Shown one piece after another: positions 1 to 7,168 of a stretch of 20,873 nt of DNA. The DNA is from CAYNFH01 sp964396385 (GTDB lineage Bacteria > Armatimonadota > Chthonomonadetes > Chthonomonadales > CAJBBX01). Made by a program: the position numbers and the translations under genes. Location of the stretch: contig CAYNFH010000110.1 in the NCBI GenBank assembly GCA_964396385.1, positions 1 through 20,873 of the forward strand, in the 5' to 3' direction. The notes beneath the pieces are model-generated. The model was not told where the DNA came from, searched no databases, and saw nothing but the letters and a program-made list of their open reading frames with translations. Every line of letters starts with the position of its first letter. Position 1 is the first letter of the stretch.

Positions 1-58
1 GGAATCCGGAGTCGCCCGCTCGCCCGCGCGCCCGCTCGCCCGCTCGCTCTCCCGGAAG
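1..58. repeat. Octamer tandem repeat inside DUF4340 gene
   Basis: Degenerate copies of CGCCCGCT lie in tandem, with neighbouring CGCTCTCC, beside the GGAATCCGG motif at the window edge. They are in frame in the minus-strand DUF4340 gene and encode an Arg/Glu/Ala/Gly-rich tail. The same centre motif recurs beside other repeat arrays in the window. Confidence 0.7.
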
Positions 59-1293
59 CCGTCGGCCAGGAGGGTGGCGAAGCGGCCCAGGAGGTCCTTG
101 ACGCGCTCGGGATTCGCCGGGTTGGCGGTGGGCAGCTTGGCAGCCGCGCCCAGGCTCATGCCCTCCGCCACTTTGCCCGCGTACTCCGCCATCTTCCATT
201 CGTCCCCGTTTGGCCCCTGGGTCTTGACGCAGACCACCGCGTGATCCGGCATGATCAAGCGGAGCTCCGCAACGTCCGCGGTGGCGAAGTCCACGATGTG
301 CTTCTCCCTCCATTCGGAGGGCGGCTCCTCGGCGTCGCGCGGCAGGTTGTCATTGATTGTCACGATGGGGCCGCCCGGTCTCATAGCGAAGTAGCGGGTG
401 AGGGCGCCGTCCACGGTGCGCTTGCCGATGAGCAGCGTTTCCTCCTTGCCGTCCTTGAGCTGGAAGCGCGCGTATTCCAGCGGGGGCGCGAGGCCGTACT
501 TCGGCGCGTCCGCCGGGTTGTCGCTGATGAACGCCTCCGCGCGCAGGCCGGAGAGCAGGTCCAGCGAGCGCTCCACCCGGCCCCGGTCCGCCGTGACTTT
601 GAGGGGCTTGACCATCTTCCAGGAGGCGGGGCCGGTGGCGCGGGTGAGGCGGACCTGGTGCAGGAAGACGGGCGACCGAGGACGGGGGACGGACGGATTG
701 CCTGAGATAGAAGGATAGGAGCGGAAGAGAATGGAGGTCACATCCTCCGGTACGAAGGCGAAGAGGGTCTTCTCGCGCAGGTCGTAGAGGGGGCGGTCCA
801 GCGCGTTGAGGACCTTCTTGTCGGCCAGGAGCACGCGCGGCTGCCCCGGCTTGCGGACGAAGACGTACTGGTCCGTGGGGTTGGCCTTGCCTATCTCCAG
901 CTCCTGGCGCGCAAGCCCGGCGCCGACGATGATGCGCTGCGGATTGACCAAACCGTAGGAGGCGAGCTGGGACTCGGAGGCGGGGAGGGTACGGTCCACC
1001 TTTGCCGTCGCCACATCCTCTACCAGTTTGGAGATGGTGAGATCGTCCGCCTGGGTGTGGAGCGGCTGCTCCAGGGTCCACTGGCCGCCCTCCTTGCGGC
1101 AATCTACGCGGCCACTCTTGCGGTCCAGCACCACCTCCGTGGCGGCCTCCGGCTTGAAGGGGAGCAGCTTGGTCGTCGCTTCCTGCCTTTTCGCCTCGCG
1201 CTCGCCGCCCCGCACCTCGCCAAAGTAGACGTATCCGCCCAGGAGGGCGACAGTCGCGAGCAGGAGCCAGGTGGTGAGGGAGAGGCGCTTCAT
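1..1293 (-). CDS. DUF4340 domain protein, 3' end beyond window
   Basis: An open frame of 431 codons runs from ATG at 1293 to the window edge with no stop, so the C-terminus is missing. The protein starts MKRLSLTTWLLLATVALLGG, a single N-terminal membrane anchor (about residues 6–24), followed by a large soluble part rich in beta strands with the spaced duplicated pattern of the DUF4340 family. DUF4340 proteins usually end operons for Gld-like ABC exporters. Here the gene begins 7 bp after the stop of the GldG-like gene, so it is the fourth gene of that operon. Its biochemical role is not established; an extracytoplasmic accessory role for the transporter is inferred. Two low-complexity patches, residues about 193–209 and 416–431, are encoded by short tandem DNA repeats (near 669–718 and 1–48) and look like in-frame additions. 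Family assignment is from memory of family shape and context, not a search. Confidence 0.8.
   Translation of the reverse strand, partial: MKRLSLTTWLLLATVALLGGYVYFGEVRGGEREAKRQEATTKLLPFKPEAATEVVLDRKSGRVDCRKEGGQWTLEQPLHTQADDLTISKLVEDVATAKVDRTLPASESQLASYGLVNPQRIIVGAGLARQELEIGKANPTDQYVFVRKPGQPRVLLADKKVLNALDRPLYDLREKTLFAFVPEDVTSILFRSYPSISGNPSVPRPRSPVFLHQVRLTRATGPASWKMVKPLKVTADRGRVERSLDLLSGLRAEAFISDNPADAPKYGLAPPLEYARFQLKDGKEETLLIGKRTVDGALTRYFAMRPGGPIVTINDNLPRDAEEPPSEWREKHIVDFATADVAELRLIMPDHAVVCVKTQGPNGDEWKMAEYAGKVAEGMSLGAAAKLPTANPANPERVKDLLGRFATLLADGFRESERASGRAGERATPDS
669..691. repeat. Heptamer tandem repeat (GACSGRG) inside DUF4340 gene
   Basis: Three consecutive degenerate heptamers (GACCGAG, GACGGGG, GACGGAC) occur inside the DUF4340 frame. 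They encode part of a Pro/Ser/Arg patch (residues about 193–209) resembling repeat-encoded linkers in the SARP regulator further right. Confidence 0.5.
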
Positions 1294-1299
1294 CTATCG

Positions 1300-2904
1300 C
1301 TACACTGCGCGGCGGCGCCAGAAGACGATGGCGGCGCAGAGGAGCGGCGCGGCAGGCATGCCCAGGACGGTGAGCCAGAAGACGCCGCGGGACTGCTGCT
1401 CCGTCAGCTCGATGCGGTGGTCCTGCCGGGGCCGCGGCGGGATGGCGATGAGCTGGTCGCCCTCCGCCAGCCAGTTCATGCAGTTGAGCAGGAAGTCGCC
1501 GTTGCCACCCCTATCGAAAAGGGGGTTGCTGACGAAGTTGGAGCTGCCGATGGCCACCAGCCGCGCCTCCCTGCCGGTGGTGGACATACGCGTGACCGAC
1601 ATGGCCACGCCGAACGGTCCCTTCTTGTCCGTCTTGGCGTTGAACTGCGTGTGCCGGCGGCCGTCGCCCGAGTACGGCTCTGAGAAGCTGTTCTGGCCCG
1701 TCATCGCCAGGTACTCCGGTATGGCGTCGCCGGGAGTTGGGTTTGCTGTGAGAGAGCGTACCAGAGGGAAGAAGGTCATCTGCCGGAAGTCCTTGGTGAT
1801 GGGGCTTTGCGGGTTGTAGTCGGTCACCAGGGGCATTGCGGGACCGGCGCCGTAGGCGCGGCCCGCGCCGCTCACGTCCATGATGAGGTCCTGCTTCTCC
1901 TGAATACCCCAGTCGCCCAGGAACTTGGGAAGTCCGGCCCCCGGCGCGGGATCTACCAGGACCAGGAGCTTGCCGCCCTGCTGCATGTAGCTGTTGATGG
2001 CAGCCATCTCCTGCGGGAGAGGCTCCTTGGCCGGGCCGGCGATTACCAGCACGGAGCAGTCCGCCGGGACCTGCCCGCTGCGGGCGAGCACCAGCGGCTT
2101 GACGACGAACGCCTGGTTCTCCAGTGCCTGCCGCAGCCGCAGGTAGCCGTCGGTCTGCGGGCTGTTGATGTCCGCCTCGCCGTGTCCCTCCAGGAAGTAG
2201 ACGGTCTTGGCGCCGCCGCGCACCACCTTGAGCACGGCGTTGGTGAGCTTCTCCTCCGTGAGGGTGAGGCCGCGCTGGCCGGTCTGCTCCGCCTCCACGC
2301 GGATGGGCGGACCGGGACGGCCCTCCACCTGGAGCACGACGGTGCCGTAGGAGGTGACGCCGTTCTTCTGCGCCTGGTCTGGATCCTGGTCCGGGTCGAT
2401 CATCTCGTAGCGGAAGTGGCGGGACTCGTCCGCGTAGCGGCGCAGGAGGTCGGCGGCCTGGGCGCGTCGGCCGGCGGGAAAGAAGGCGCGGGCCAGCACG
2501 TCCTGGTTGAGGGCGTGGAGCGCCTGCTTGGTCTGCGGCGAGAGGGTGAAGAGGCCCGCCTCGGTGAGATCGAACGCATGGTTGTGGCGCGCGGCGAGAA
2601 AGTTGAGCAGCGCAAGGACCGCCAGGAGCAGGACGCTGCTGACCACGGAGTGGCCGGCGTACCGCGCGCCGCGGGTCCTGACGCGCGCCTGCAGCACGGC
2701 GCGCCGCCCCGCCGCCCACGCGCCCACTCCGCCCGCGCCCAGCACGGCCGAGAACCAGCACCAGCCGTCCCACGCCTCGTTCACGGTGCCGCGCCAGACG
2801 GCGAACAGGAGCAGGGCGAGACCCGCGTAGCCGGGCCAAGCCGCGCCCCGTGGGGCGAGGGAGGAGGGATGAGGGATGAGGGACGTGTCCGGATTCGGGG
2901 TCAT
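1300..2904 (-). CDS. GldG-like ABC transporter auxiliary membrane protein
   Basis: This 534-aa protein has three predicted membrane segments near the N-terminus (about residues 25–40, 48–65 and 85–105), then the signature FDLTEAGLFTLSPQT (111–125), which matches the conserved start of the GldG extracytoplasmic domain. A long periplasmic part of Rossmann-like alternating strands follows, and a final membrane helix lies near residues 507–531. GldG proteins act with an ATPase and GldF-type permease in ABC-2 systems; in Bacteroidetes these support gliding, elsewhere the substrate is unknown. The start at 2904 is backed by GAGGAGG six bases upstream. It begins 10 bp after the permease stop and ends 7 bp before the DUF4340 start. 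Residues about 8–16 (SLIPHPSSL) are encoded by a GGGATGA tandem repeat, so the extreme N-terminus appears repeat-derived. Confidence 0.85.
   Translation of the reverse strand: MTPNPDTSLIPHPSSLAPRGAAWPGYAGLALLLFAVWRGTVNEAWDGWCWFSAVLGAGGVGAWAAGRRAVLQARVRTRGARYAGHSVVSSVLLLAVLALLNFLAARHNHAFDLTEAGLFTLSPQTKQALHALNQDVLARAFFPAGRRAQAADLLRRYADESRHFRYEMIDPDQDPDQAQKNGVTSYGTVVLQVEGRPGPPIRVEAEQTGQRGLTLTEEKLTNAVLKVVRGGAKTVYFLEGHGEADINSPQTDGYLRLRQALENQAFVVKPLVLARSGQVPADCSVLVIAGPAKEPLPQEMAAINSYMQQGGKLLVLVDPAPGAGLPKFLGDWGIQEKQDLIMDVSGAGRAYGAGPAMPLVTDYNPQSPITKDFRQMTFFPLVRSLTANPTPGDAIPEYLAMTGQNSFSEPYSGDGRRHTQFNAKTDKKGPFGVAMSVTRMSTTGREARLVAIGSSNFVSNPLFDRGGNGDFLLNCMNWLAEGDQLIAIPPRPRQDHRIELTEQQSRGVFWLTVLGMPAAPLLCAAIVFWRRRAV
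2857..2884. repeat. GGGATGA tandem repeat at the GldG-like N-terminus
   Basis: Degenerate heptamers (GAGGGAG, GAGGGAT, GAGGGAT, GAGGGAC) followed by GTGTCCGGATTCG lie inside the first 17 codons of the GldG-like gene. The TCCGGATTC neighbour matches the centre motif of other arrays. Confidence 0.65.
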
Positions 2905-2914
2905 CTGGTCCTCC

Positions 2915-3697
2915 TCATCCGCGCCACCGCTGGGACTCGATGGAGCGGTGGGCCAGGAATAGCATGAACATCGCGAAGGTGAGGTAGTAGACCACGTGGC
3001 GGGTCTCTATGACGCCGTTGGCAAAGTCGGTCAGGTGCTCCACCATGGAGAGATAGCTGAGCAGGGTGCCCCACCACGCGCCCTCGCCGCCGGCCACGAT
3101 ACCCAGAATCCAGAGCAGGATGGTGAGACCGAAGGCACCTGCGGCCGCCACCGTCTGGTTGGAGGTGAGGGAGCTAACGGCCAGTCCCAACGCGATGAGC
3201 ACCATGCAGAGCAGCAGCATCCCCACGTATCCGGCGACGATTTGACCGACCTCCGGGTTGCCGTAGTGGAACAGAACGGTCGGGTAGGCGGCGGTGGGGA
3301 CCAAGAAGAGGACGCAGAGCGCCACTCCCGCAAAGTACTTGCCCAGCAGTAGCTGCAGGTCCGTGATGGGGGCGCTGAGCAGCAGGTCCAGCCGGCCGGT
3401 GCCGCGCTCTTCACTCAATAGCCGCATCGTGATGATAGGGGCGAGGAAGAGGAACAGCTCGGCGGCGATGCTGAACCACGGCCGCATCACGCCCATGTTG
3501 ACGTTAACGACCGGCGGGACCTGATTGAACATCATTGCCTGCTCGGTAGCGCTGGCAGTGATGAGCTGGAACCGCGCCAGCAGATTGTAGAAATACCAGC
3601 CGGAGAGGGCGAGGAACCCCACGAAGAGCGTATAGGCGACCGGAGAGACGAAGTAGGACATCATCTCGCGGCGGGTGATGGTCAGTATATTTCTCAT
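2915..3697 (-). CDS. ABC-2 type permease, GldF-like
   Basis: This 260-aa integral membrane protein has about six hydrophobic segments. The first follows an N-terminal TRREMMSYFVSPVAY stretch typical of ABC-2 permeases. The motif MRLLSEERGTGRLDLLLSAP (about residues 92–111) is the conserved cytoplasmic element of GldF-like and NosY-like permeases that contacts the ATPase. It is the second gene of the operon, behind the ATPase and 10 bp ahead of the GldG-like gene, so it probably forms the channel of one ABC exporter or membrane-remodelling complex. The substrate cannot be read from sequence. There is no recognisable ribosome binding site before ATG at 3697: the region that should carry one is a CCCTCAT heptamer array abutting the start codon. 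Confidence 0.85.
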   Translation of the reverse strand: MRNILTITRREMMSYFVSPVAYTLFVGFLALSGWYFYNLLARFQLITASATEQAMMFNQVPPVVNVNMGVMRPWFSIAAELFLFLAPIITMRLLSEERGTGRLDLLLSAPITDLQLLLGKYFAGVALCVLFLVPTAAYPTVLFHYGNPEVGQIVAGYVGMLLLCMVLIALGLAVSSLTSNQTVAAAGAFGLTILLWILGIVAGGEGAWWGTLLSYLSMVEHLTDFANGVIETRHVVYYLTFAMFMLFLAHRSIESQRWRG

Positions 3698-3771
3698 GGA
3701 TGAGGGATGAGGGATGAGGGATGAATTCCAGATTCCGGGCTCACCTTGTCACCCTGTCACCTTGTCACTTC
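3698..3771. repeat. Two-armed repeat element between ATPase and permease genes
   Basis: On the plus strand, heptamers GATGAGG/GATGAGG/GATGAGG are followed by a centre with AATTCCAGATTCCGGG and then octamers CACCTTGT/CACCCTGT/CACCTTGT. The octamer arm runs into the 3' end of the ATPase gene and supplies its stop codon (TGA at 3759–3757). The heptamer arm abuts the permease start codon. Confidence 0.75.
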
Positions 3772-4707
3772 CGCGTCTCCGGTCGTAGCACGGACGAAGA
3801 CGTCTTCCAATGTGAGGCGCTCGACGCGCATCTCCAGCAGGTCGAAGCCGGCGGAGATGACGGCCTTCGCGGCGGCGGCACGGGCAGATTCCGCTCCGTC
3901 TGTCGCGAGATGGGCCGTGGCGCGGGAGGCTCCCGCCCGGCCGGCGCTCGCCGCTACGGTGGCGATGCCGGGGACGGCGCGGAGGCGGTCTTCCAGCTCC
4001 CTGGCGGGGGCGCGCGCCTCCAGGATGAGCTGGGCGCCGCCCGCCTGCCCGGTGAGGCGCTCCAGGCTGTCCTCCGCCACAATCCGGCCGCGGTGAATGA
4101 TGGCAACCCGGGTGCAGACCACACTCACCTCGGCCAGGATATGGGTGGAGAGGAGCACGGTGTGGTCGCCCGCCAGGCCGCGGATAAGGTCCCGCACCTC
4201 GATTATCTGGCGCGGGTCCAGCCCCACGGTGGGCTCATCCAGGATGAGGGCCGGAGGGTCGTGCAGCAGCGCCTGGGCCAATCCTACTCTCTGGCGGTAT
4301 CCCTTGGAGAGCCGGCCGATGAGCTTGCGCCGTACGTCCGCCAGGCCGCAGCGCGCCGCCACCTCGCCTATGCGCTCCGAAATCCGGCCGCCGGCCATCC
4401 CGTGCAGCGCGCCCGCGAACCGCAGGTACTCCTCCACGCTCATCTCGGGATAGAGCGGAACCTGCTCCGGCAGGTAGCCCAGCGAGCGGCGGGCGTCCTG
4501 GGATTGCTCCAGGATGTCGTACCCCGCGATGCGCGCCGTGCCGTCCGAGGGCGCCAGGCAGCCGGCGAGGATTCGCATGGTGGTGGACTTGCCGGCGCCG
4601 TTGGGGCCCAGGAAGCCCAGGATCTCGCCCTTCTCCACGCGGAAGCTTACGTCCCGGATGGCGGCGGTCTCGCCGTAGTACTTGGTAAGGCCGGAGGTTT
4701 CGATCAT
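3757..4707 (-). CDS. ABC transporter ATPase, GldA-like
   Basis: This 316-aa ATP-binding subunit has all nucleotide-binding motifs intact: Walker A GPNGAGKST (34–42), Q-loop Q82 in YLPEQ, signature LSKGYRQR (133–140), Walker B LILDEP (154–159), D-loop GLD (162–164) and switch histidine H188 in STHIL. YLPE.VPLYPEMSVEEYL and LSKGYRQRVGLAQALLHDP are characteristic of the GldA/CcmA-like ABC-2 branch. A C-terminal ACT-like regulatory extension follows from about residue 220. It heads the operon with the permease, GldG-like and DUF4340 genes, and powers that complex by ATP hydrolysis on the cytoplasmic face. The last codons (EVTR and stop) lie inside a repeat array. No ribosome binding site is visible: a TTGAGGG-type array lies directly before the start. 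Confidence 0.92.
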   Translation of the reverse strand: MIETSGLTKYYGETAAIRDVSFRVEKGEILGFLGPNGAGKSTTMRILAGCLAPSDGTARIAGYDILEQSQDARRSLGYLPEQVPLYPEMSVEEYLRFAGALHGMAGGRISERIGEVAARCGLADVRRKLIGRLSKGYRQRVGLAQALLHDPPALILDEPTVGLDPRQIIEVRDLIRGLAGDHTVLLSTHILAEVSVVCTRVAIIHRGRIVAEDSLERLTGQAGGAQLILEARAPARELEDRLRAVPGIATVAASAGRAGASRATAHLATDGAESARAAAAKAVISAGFDLLEMRVERLTLEDVFVRATTGDAEVTR

Positions 4708-4739
4708 TTGGTTGAGGGTTGAGGGCTGAGGGTTGAGAG
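4708..4739. repeat. TTGAGGG heptamer array abutting ATPase start codon
   Basis: Four degenerate heptamers (GTTGAGG, GTTGAGG, GCTGAGG, GTTGAGA) occupy the leader immediately before the ATPase ATG. On the transcribed strand they read as pyrimidine-rich CCCTCAA units, so no purine-rich ribosome binding site remains. Confidence 0.75.
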
Positions 4740-4763
4740 TTCCCGAAACCCAACCTATGTACG

Positions 4764-4789
4764 TGGAAACGGGGTGGTATGCGTTTCCA
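4764..4789 (-). other. Perfect 8-bp hairpin in operon leader
   Basis: TGGAAACG (4764–4771) and CGTTTCCA (4782–4789) form a perfect 8-bp stem with a 10-base loop. It lies directly downstream of the extended -10 promoter in the direction of the ABC operon, so it would sit at the very 5' end of the transcript. A role in mRNA stability is possible; no U-tract follows, so it is not a convincing terminator. Confidence 0.45.
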
Positions 4790-4796
4790 GGAGAGG

Positions 4797-4805
4797 ATTA
4801 TATCA
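4797..4805 (-). promoter_or_regulatory. Extended -10 promoter for the Gld-like operon
   Basis: The minus strand reads TGATATAAT, a perfect TGnTATAAT extended -10 box, which is conspicuous in GC-rich DNA. No good -35 hexamer is present at 16–18 bp, as expected for extended -10 promoters. Transcription would start near 4790 and reach the ATPase ATG at 4707. Confidence 0.6.
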
Positions 4806-4814
4806 CGGATGAGG

Positions 4815-5033
4815 TCAGGGGGTGGTTACGTCGTAGACGACGAAGGCGGTGCCCCAGCCGGGGGCGCGGCCGCGGGAGCGCGAGCGGTGGGGGCCGGCAG
4901 AGCCGCGGGCCACCTCCTCCGCGTGAAGAGAGGGTATCTGCTTTTCATAGCTGGGACATTCCTTGCGGCAGCACAGGGCAAGAGCGGCTGGGACGGAGCC
5001 AGATGCCGGATGTGCTGCCGGCGCGTCCGGCAT
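4815..5033 (-). CDS. Possible small 72-aa protein, unrecognised
   Basis: This 72-codon frame starts at ATG 5033, with GGAGCAGG just upstream, and ends 10 bp before the ABC operon promoter. The product contains a cysteine cluster (CCRKEC, residues 21–26), a charged middle and a hydrophobic end (FVVYDVTTP). I recognise no family. The main support for it being real is context: a promoter-like element with GTGACG direct repeats (5064–5095) lies 30 bp upstream of this ATG at the same spacing as the copy before the 418-aa gene. Third-position GC is high, but a competing 40-codon frame overlaps in another phase on the same strand, so coding status is uncertain. It could instead be a small RNA or a decayed gene. 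Confidence 0.35.
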   Translation of the reverse strand: MPDAPAAHPASGSVPAALALCCRKECPSYEKQIPSLHAEEVARGSAGPHRSRSRGRAPGWGTAFVVYDVTTP

Positions 5034-5063
5034 CCTGCTCCGCGGTTTGTCCCAACCGAGACA

Positions 5064-5095
5064 AGTCTAGCGAATGGCCGTCACAACAACGTCAC
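5064..5095 (-). promoter_or_regulatory. GTGACG direct repeat plus CTAGACT: candidate SARP box promoter 1
   Basis: On the minus strand GTGACG (5095–5090) and GTGACG (5084–5079) are separated by TTGTT, an 11-bp period, followed by eight bases and CTAGACT, whose TAGACT resembles a -10 box. The ATG of the small frame is 30 bp further. SARP/OmpR-type activators bind direct repeats with 11-bp period about 8 bp before the -10. An alternative-sigma promoter would also fit. Confidence 0.55.
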
Positions 5096-5102
5096 ACGCA
5101 GG

Positions 5103-5717
5103 CTAGCCACGGGTATGGGCGCTGGGGTCCAGGTCTTTGACCTTCTCCCGCACCTCCCTCTTGCTGGACTCGAAGGTGAACGCCTCCAGCGCAATGTCGA
5201 AGCGCTCGGGATCGAGGAGACGCGGGTAGAGGAGCAGGGCAGCCTCTTTACGGTCCGTGTCGAAGGTGTAGGTCTTGAGGACCTCGCGCGCCTCACCGCA
5301 CGTGAAGCTGCAGTAGCCGTACACCAGCTTCATCAGCGCGGCCCGATCGCTGTCGAAGTGCTGCGACTTGAGCGCTTCGGCCAGGATGGCGGCCGCGCCA
5401 TAGGAGCGGCCCGCGCGCCTGCCCGGGGCCACGGAAGCCGCCGTGAGCTCCGGGATGTCGTCGCCAAGACGCGCCGCCCGGTGCTCCACGTGCGTGAGAA
5501 ACCCCTCGATGCTCATCCGAGTCCGCGCGTCCAGGCTGGCGGGCAGCAGGTCGCGCACGGCGCGGACGTCGCGTGAGATGGCTCGGGCGTCCTGCACCAT
5601 CCGGTTGCTCAGGAGGATAACGGCTTCGGCGGTGGGGCAATCGGCGGACTGCGCTGCGCAGAGGAGCGGTGCGGCCATCGCCAAGGCGATAGGGATGGTC
5701 CAAATGGGTCTGCCCAT
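5103..5717 (-). CDS. Secreted DUF4476 domain protein
   Basis: This 204-aa protein has a signal peptide (about residues 1–22, MGRPIWTIPIALAMAAPLLC then AAQS). The middle is helical, and the C-terminal part (about 112–195) matches DUF4476: SQHFDSDRAALMKLV, then EAREVLKTYTFDTDRKEAALLLYP, then FDIALEAFTFESSKREVR. Successive FxFDsDR..A segments separated by helices are the hallmark of this domain, which is common in secreted proteins of unknown function. The start is supported by AAAGGAGG seven bases upstream. It follows the 418-aa secreted protein by 42 bp, so the two are probably co-transcribed from the GTGACG-repeat promoter at 7049–7080. Both products would be extracytoplasmic, but the sequence does not say what they do. 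Confidence 0.75.
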   Translation of the reverse strand: MGRPIWTIPIALAMAAPLLCAAQSADCPTAEAVILLSNRMVQDARAISRDVRAVRDLLPASLDARTRMSIEGFLTHVEHRAARLGDDIPELTAASVAPGRRAGRSYGAAAILAEALKSQHFDSDRAALMKLVYGYCSFTCGEAREVLKTYTFDTDRKEAALLLYPRLLDPERFDIALEAFTFESSKREVREKVKDLDPSAHTRG

Positions 5718-5759
5718 CTTGGGGCCTCCTTTCGGTCATTCTGAGCCCGCGCCGGGCGT

Positions 5760-7016
5760 CTACCGGCCTTCAGTCCAGAGGATGCCGCGGCCGTTGCCCA
5801 GGAGGAACACGAGCTGCCGGCCGCCCGCGCCGCCGTTTACGCGGTAGCCGTACTCCTGCGGAGCGGCGTTGTCCCACAGCAGAACCAGCTTCCCGTCGCC
5901 GGCGTACCAGTGGCCGGACTTGTTGGTCACCTGGTCGCCCGTGTCGATACTCACGCCAGCCCCGTTGGCGATGGTGCGGCTTACCTCACGGGACATACAG
6001 GAGCCGTCCGGCCTCAGGACCAGCGTTTCGTGGTGATCGCTGGCGCTGCTGGCCTGGAGGCGGCCGACGTTATCGTGGGCGTCCAGGCCGGTGGTGCCGA
6101 GCCGGTTCCAGGCGCCCACTACGGCCGGATCGCGCTTGCCCTGGTCCGTGGAGAAGCTCTGGAACATCTTCAGCAGCGTAGGCTCGCGCTTCTCTATCAG
6201 CTCCTTGGCGCCGATACCGGTGAGGCCGATGGCGCTGCCCTTGGCTACCCCCACGTAGGCGCGAGCACGGGCGTTCTGGCCGCCCTCCCACGTGAGGATG
6301 ATGCCCGTGCCGGCGGCGATGTGGACCTTCTCCACCGGCCCAACGCGGTGCAGCAGCGGTCCGAGTTGCGCCATCATCTGCTCAATGGCCGCAACGAGAC
6401 GCGGGTCGTCCGGGCTGGAGATGCCGGGCGCCGGCTGCCCGCCCAGGATGTACACCTCCCGCTGGTCCGCATTTGGCGGGATGAGCTGGTAGCCCGCGTT
6501 GGGGACCTCCCGCACGGTCCAGTCCCTGGGGTAGCGCATGCTCAGGCCGACGGGGTGGCGGAGCAAGTTCCAGTCCGGGTCGCCGGGCGGGGCGCCCTCC
6601 CCGGCGGCCGAGCCCTTGGCCAGTGGATTGGCGGCCTGCTTGCCGGAGCGGTCCAGCGGATTGACCTTGCGGGGAGCGGCCGGCGTATCCCGCAGCAGCA
6701 TGTAGGTGTTGTCGCCGCTCTTGACCAGCAGGGTCTTGGCGTCTGCTTTGGCGGCGAAGTCGAAGCTGTCGTCGCCGCTCTTGAAGACGCCGCTCATCAC
6801 GCCGTCCTCCTCCTTATGGGCGGTGAAGGGGTAGCTCTTGTCGTCCAGGGTGATAACCCCCTTGTAGGTAGAACCGGCGGCTTCCACCACCACGGTCATG
6901 ACCTTGCTAACCCACTTGCCGAGGAGGGGGTCCGCGGCATCCGGAGAGGCCGCGGCTGCGGCGAGGGAGAGCGCCGCGAGCGCAGGGGCAAGCACGCAGA
7001 CGAATCGAAGGGACAT
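5760..7016 (-). CDS. Secreted multidomain protein with lipocalin-like ends
   Basis: This 418-aa protein begins with a signal peptide (about residues 1–23). A first small beta domain (about 28–110) starts DPLLGKW and ends YMLLRD. A Pro/Ala-rich linker (about 111–150) leads to a middle domain opening HPVGLSMRYPRDWTV, a pattern of PsbP/DUF1795-like folds in which a short peptide precedes YP.dW. A C-terminal beta domain (from about 301) begins VVGAWNRLG and contains LVLRPDGSC and GHWYAGDGKLVLLW, as in lipocalin-like heat-shock/META-type modules. No catalytic residues are evident. The start has AAAGGAG about 10 bases upstream. It lies directly downstream of the SARP regulator gene but has its own GTGACG-repeat promoter, so it is a candidate target of that regulator. 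Confidence 0.7.
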   Translation of the reverse strand: MSLRFVCVLAPALAALSLAAAAASPDAADPLLGKWVSKVMTVVVEAAGSTYKGVITLDDKSYPFTAHKEEDGVMSGVFKSGDDSFDFAAKADAKTLLVKSGDNTYMLLRDTPAAPRKVNPLDRSGKQAANPLAKGSAAGEGAPPGDPDWNLLRHPVGLSMRYPRDWTVREVPNAGYQLIPPNADQREVYILGGQPAPGISSPDDPRLVAAIEQMMAQLGPLLHRVGPVEKVHIAAGTGIILTWEGGQNARARAYVGVAKGSAIGLTGIGAKELIEKREPTLLKMFQSFSTDQGKRDPAVVGAWNRLGTTGLDAHDNVGRLQASSASDHHETLVLRPDGSCMSREVSRTIANGAGVSIDTGDQVTNKSGHWYAGDGKLVLLWDNAAPQEYGYRVNGGAGGRQLVFLLGNGRGILWTEGR

Positions 7017-7048
7017 GGTTGGGACGCTCCTTTCGTTATCTGGCTCCC

Positions 7049-7080
7049 AGCCTAGCGGAGGAGCGTCACAAGAACGTCAC
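7049..7080 (-). promoter_or_regulatory. GTGACG direct repeat plus CTAGGCT: candidate SARP box promoter 2
   Basis: On the minus strand GTGACG (7080–7075), TTCTT, GTGACG (7069–7064), eight bases, then CTAGGCT, with the ATG of the 418-aa gene 32 bp further. Repeat sequence, 11-bp period, 8-base gap and CTAGRCT all match the copy at 5064–5095. It sits in the 152-bp gap after the SARP gene. Confidence 0.6.
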
Positions 7081-7168
7081 GGGGAGAAGAATGAGGAATG
7101 GAGGGTGAATCCGCGCATGGGGGACCGGCGGCTAAGCCCGCAGGCGTGGGCGCTCGGCCGAAGGCCCG

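Noticed and set aside
1807..2967. 386-codon plus-strand frame
   Set aside because: Antisense to the GldG-like gene with its recognised domain and ribosome binding site; a shadow caused by high GC.
5910..7055. 381-codon plus-strand frame
   Set aside because: Antisense to the 418-aa secreted protein, whose signal peptide, ribosome binding site and promoter are all visible on the minus strand.
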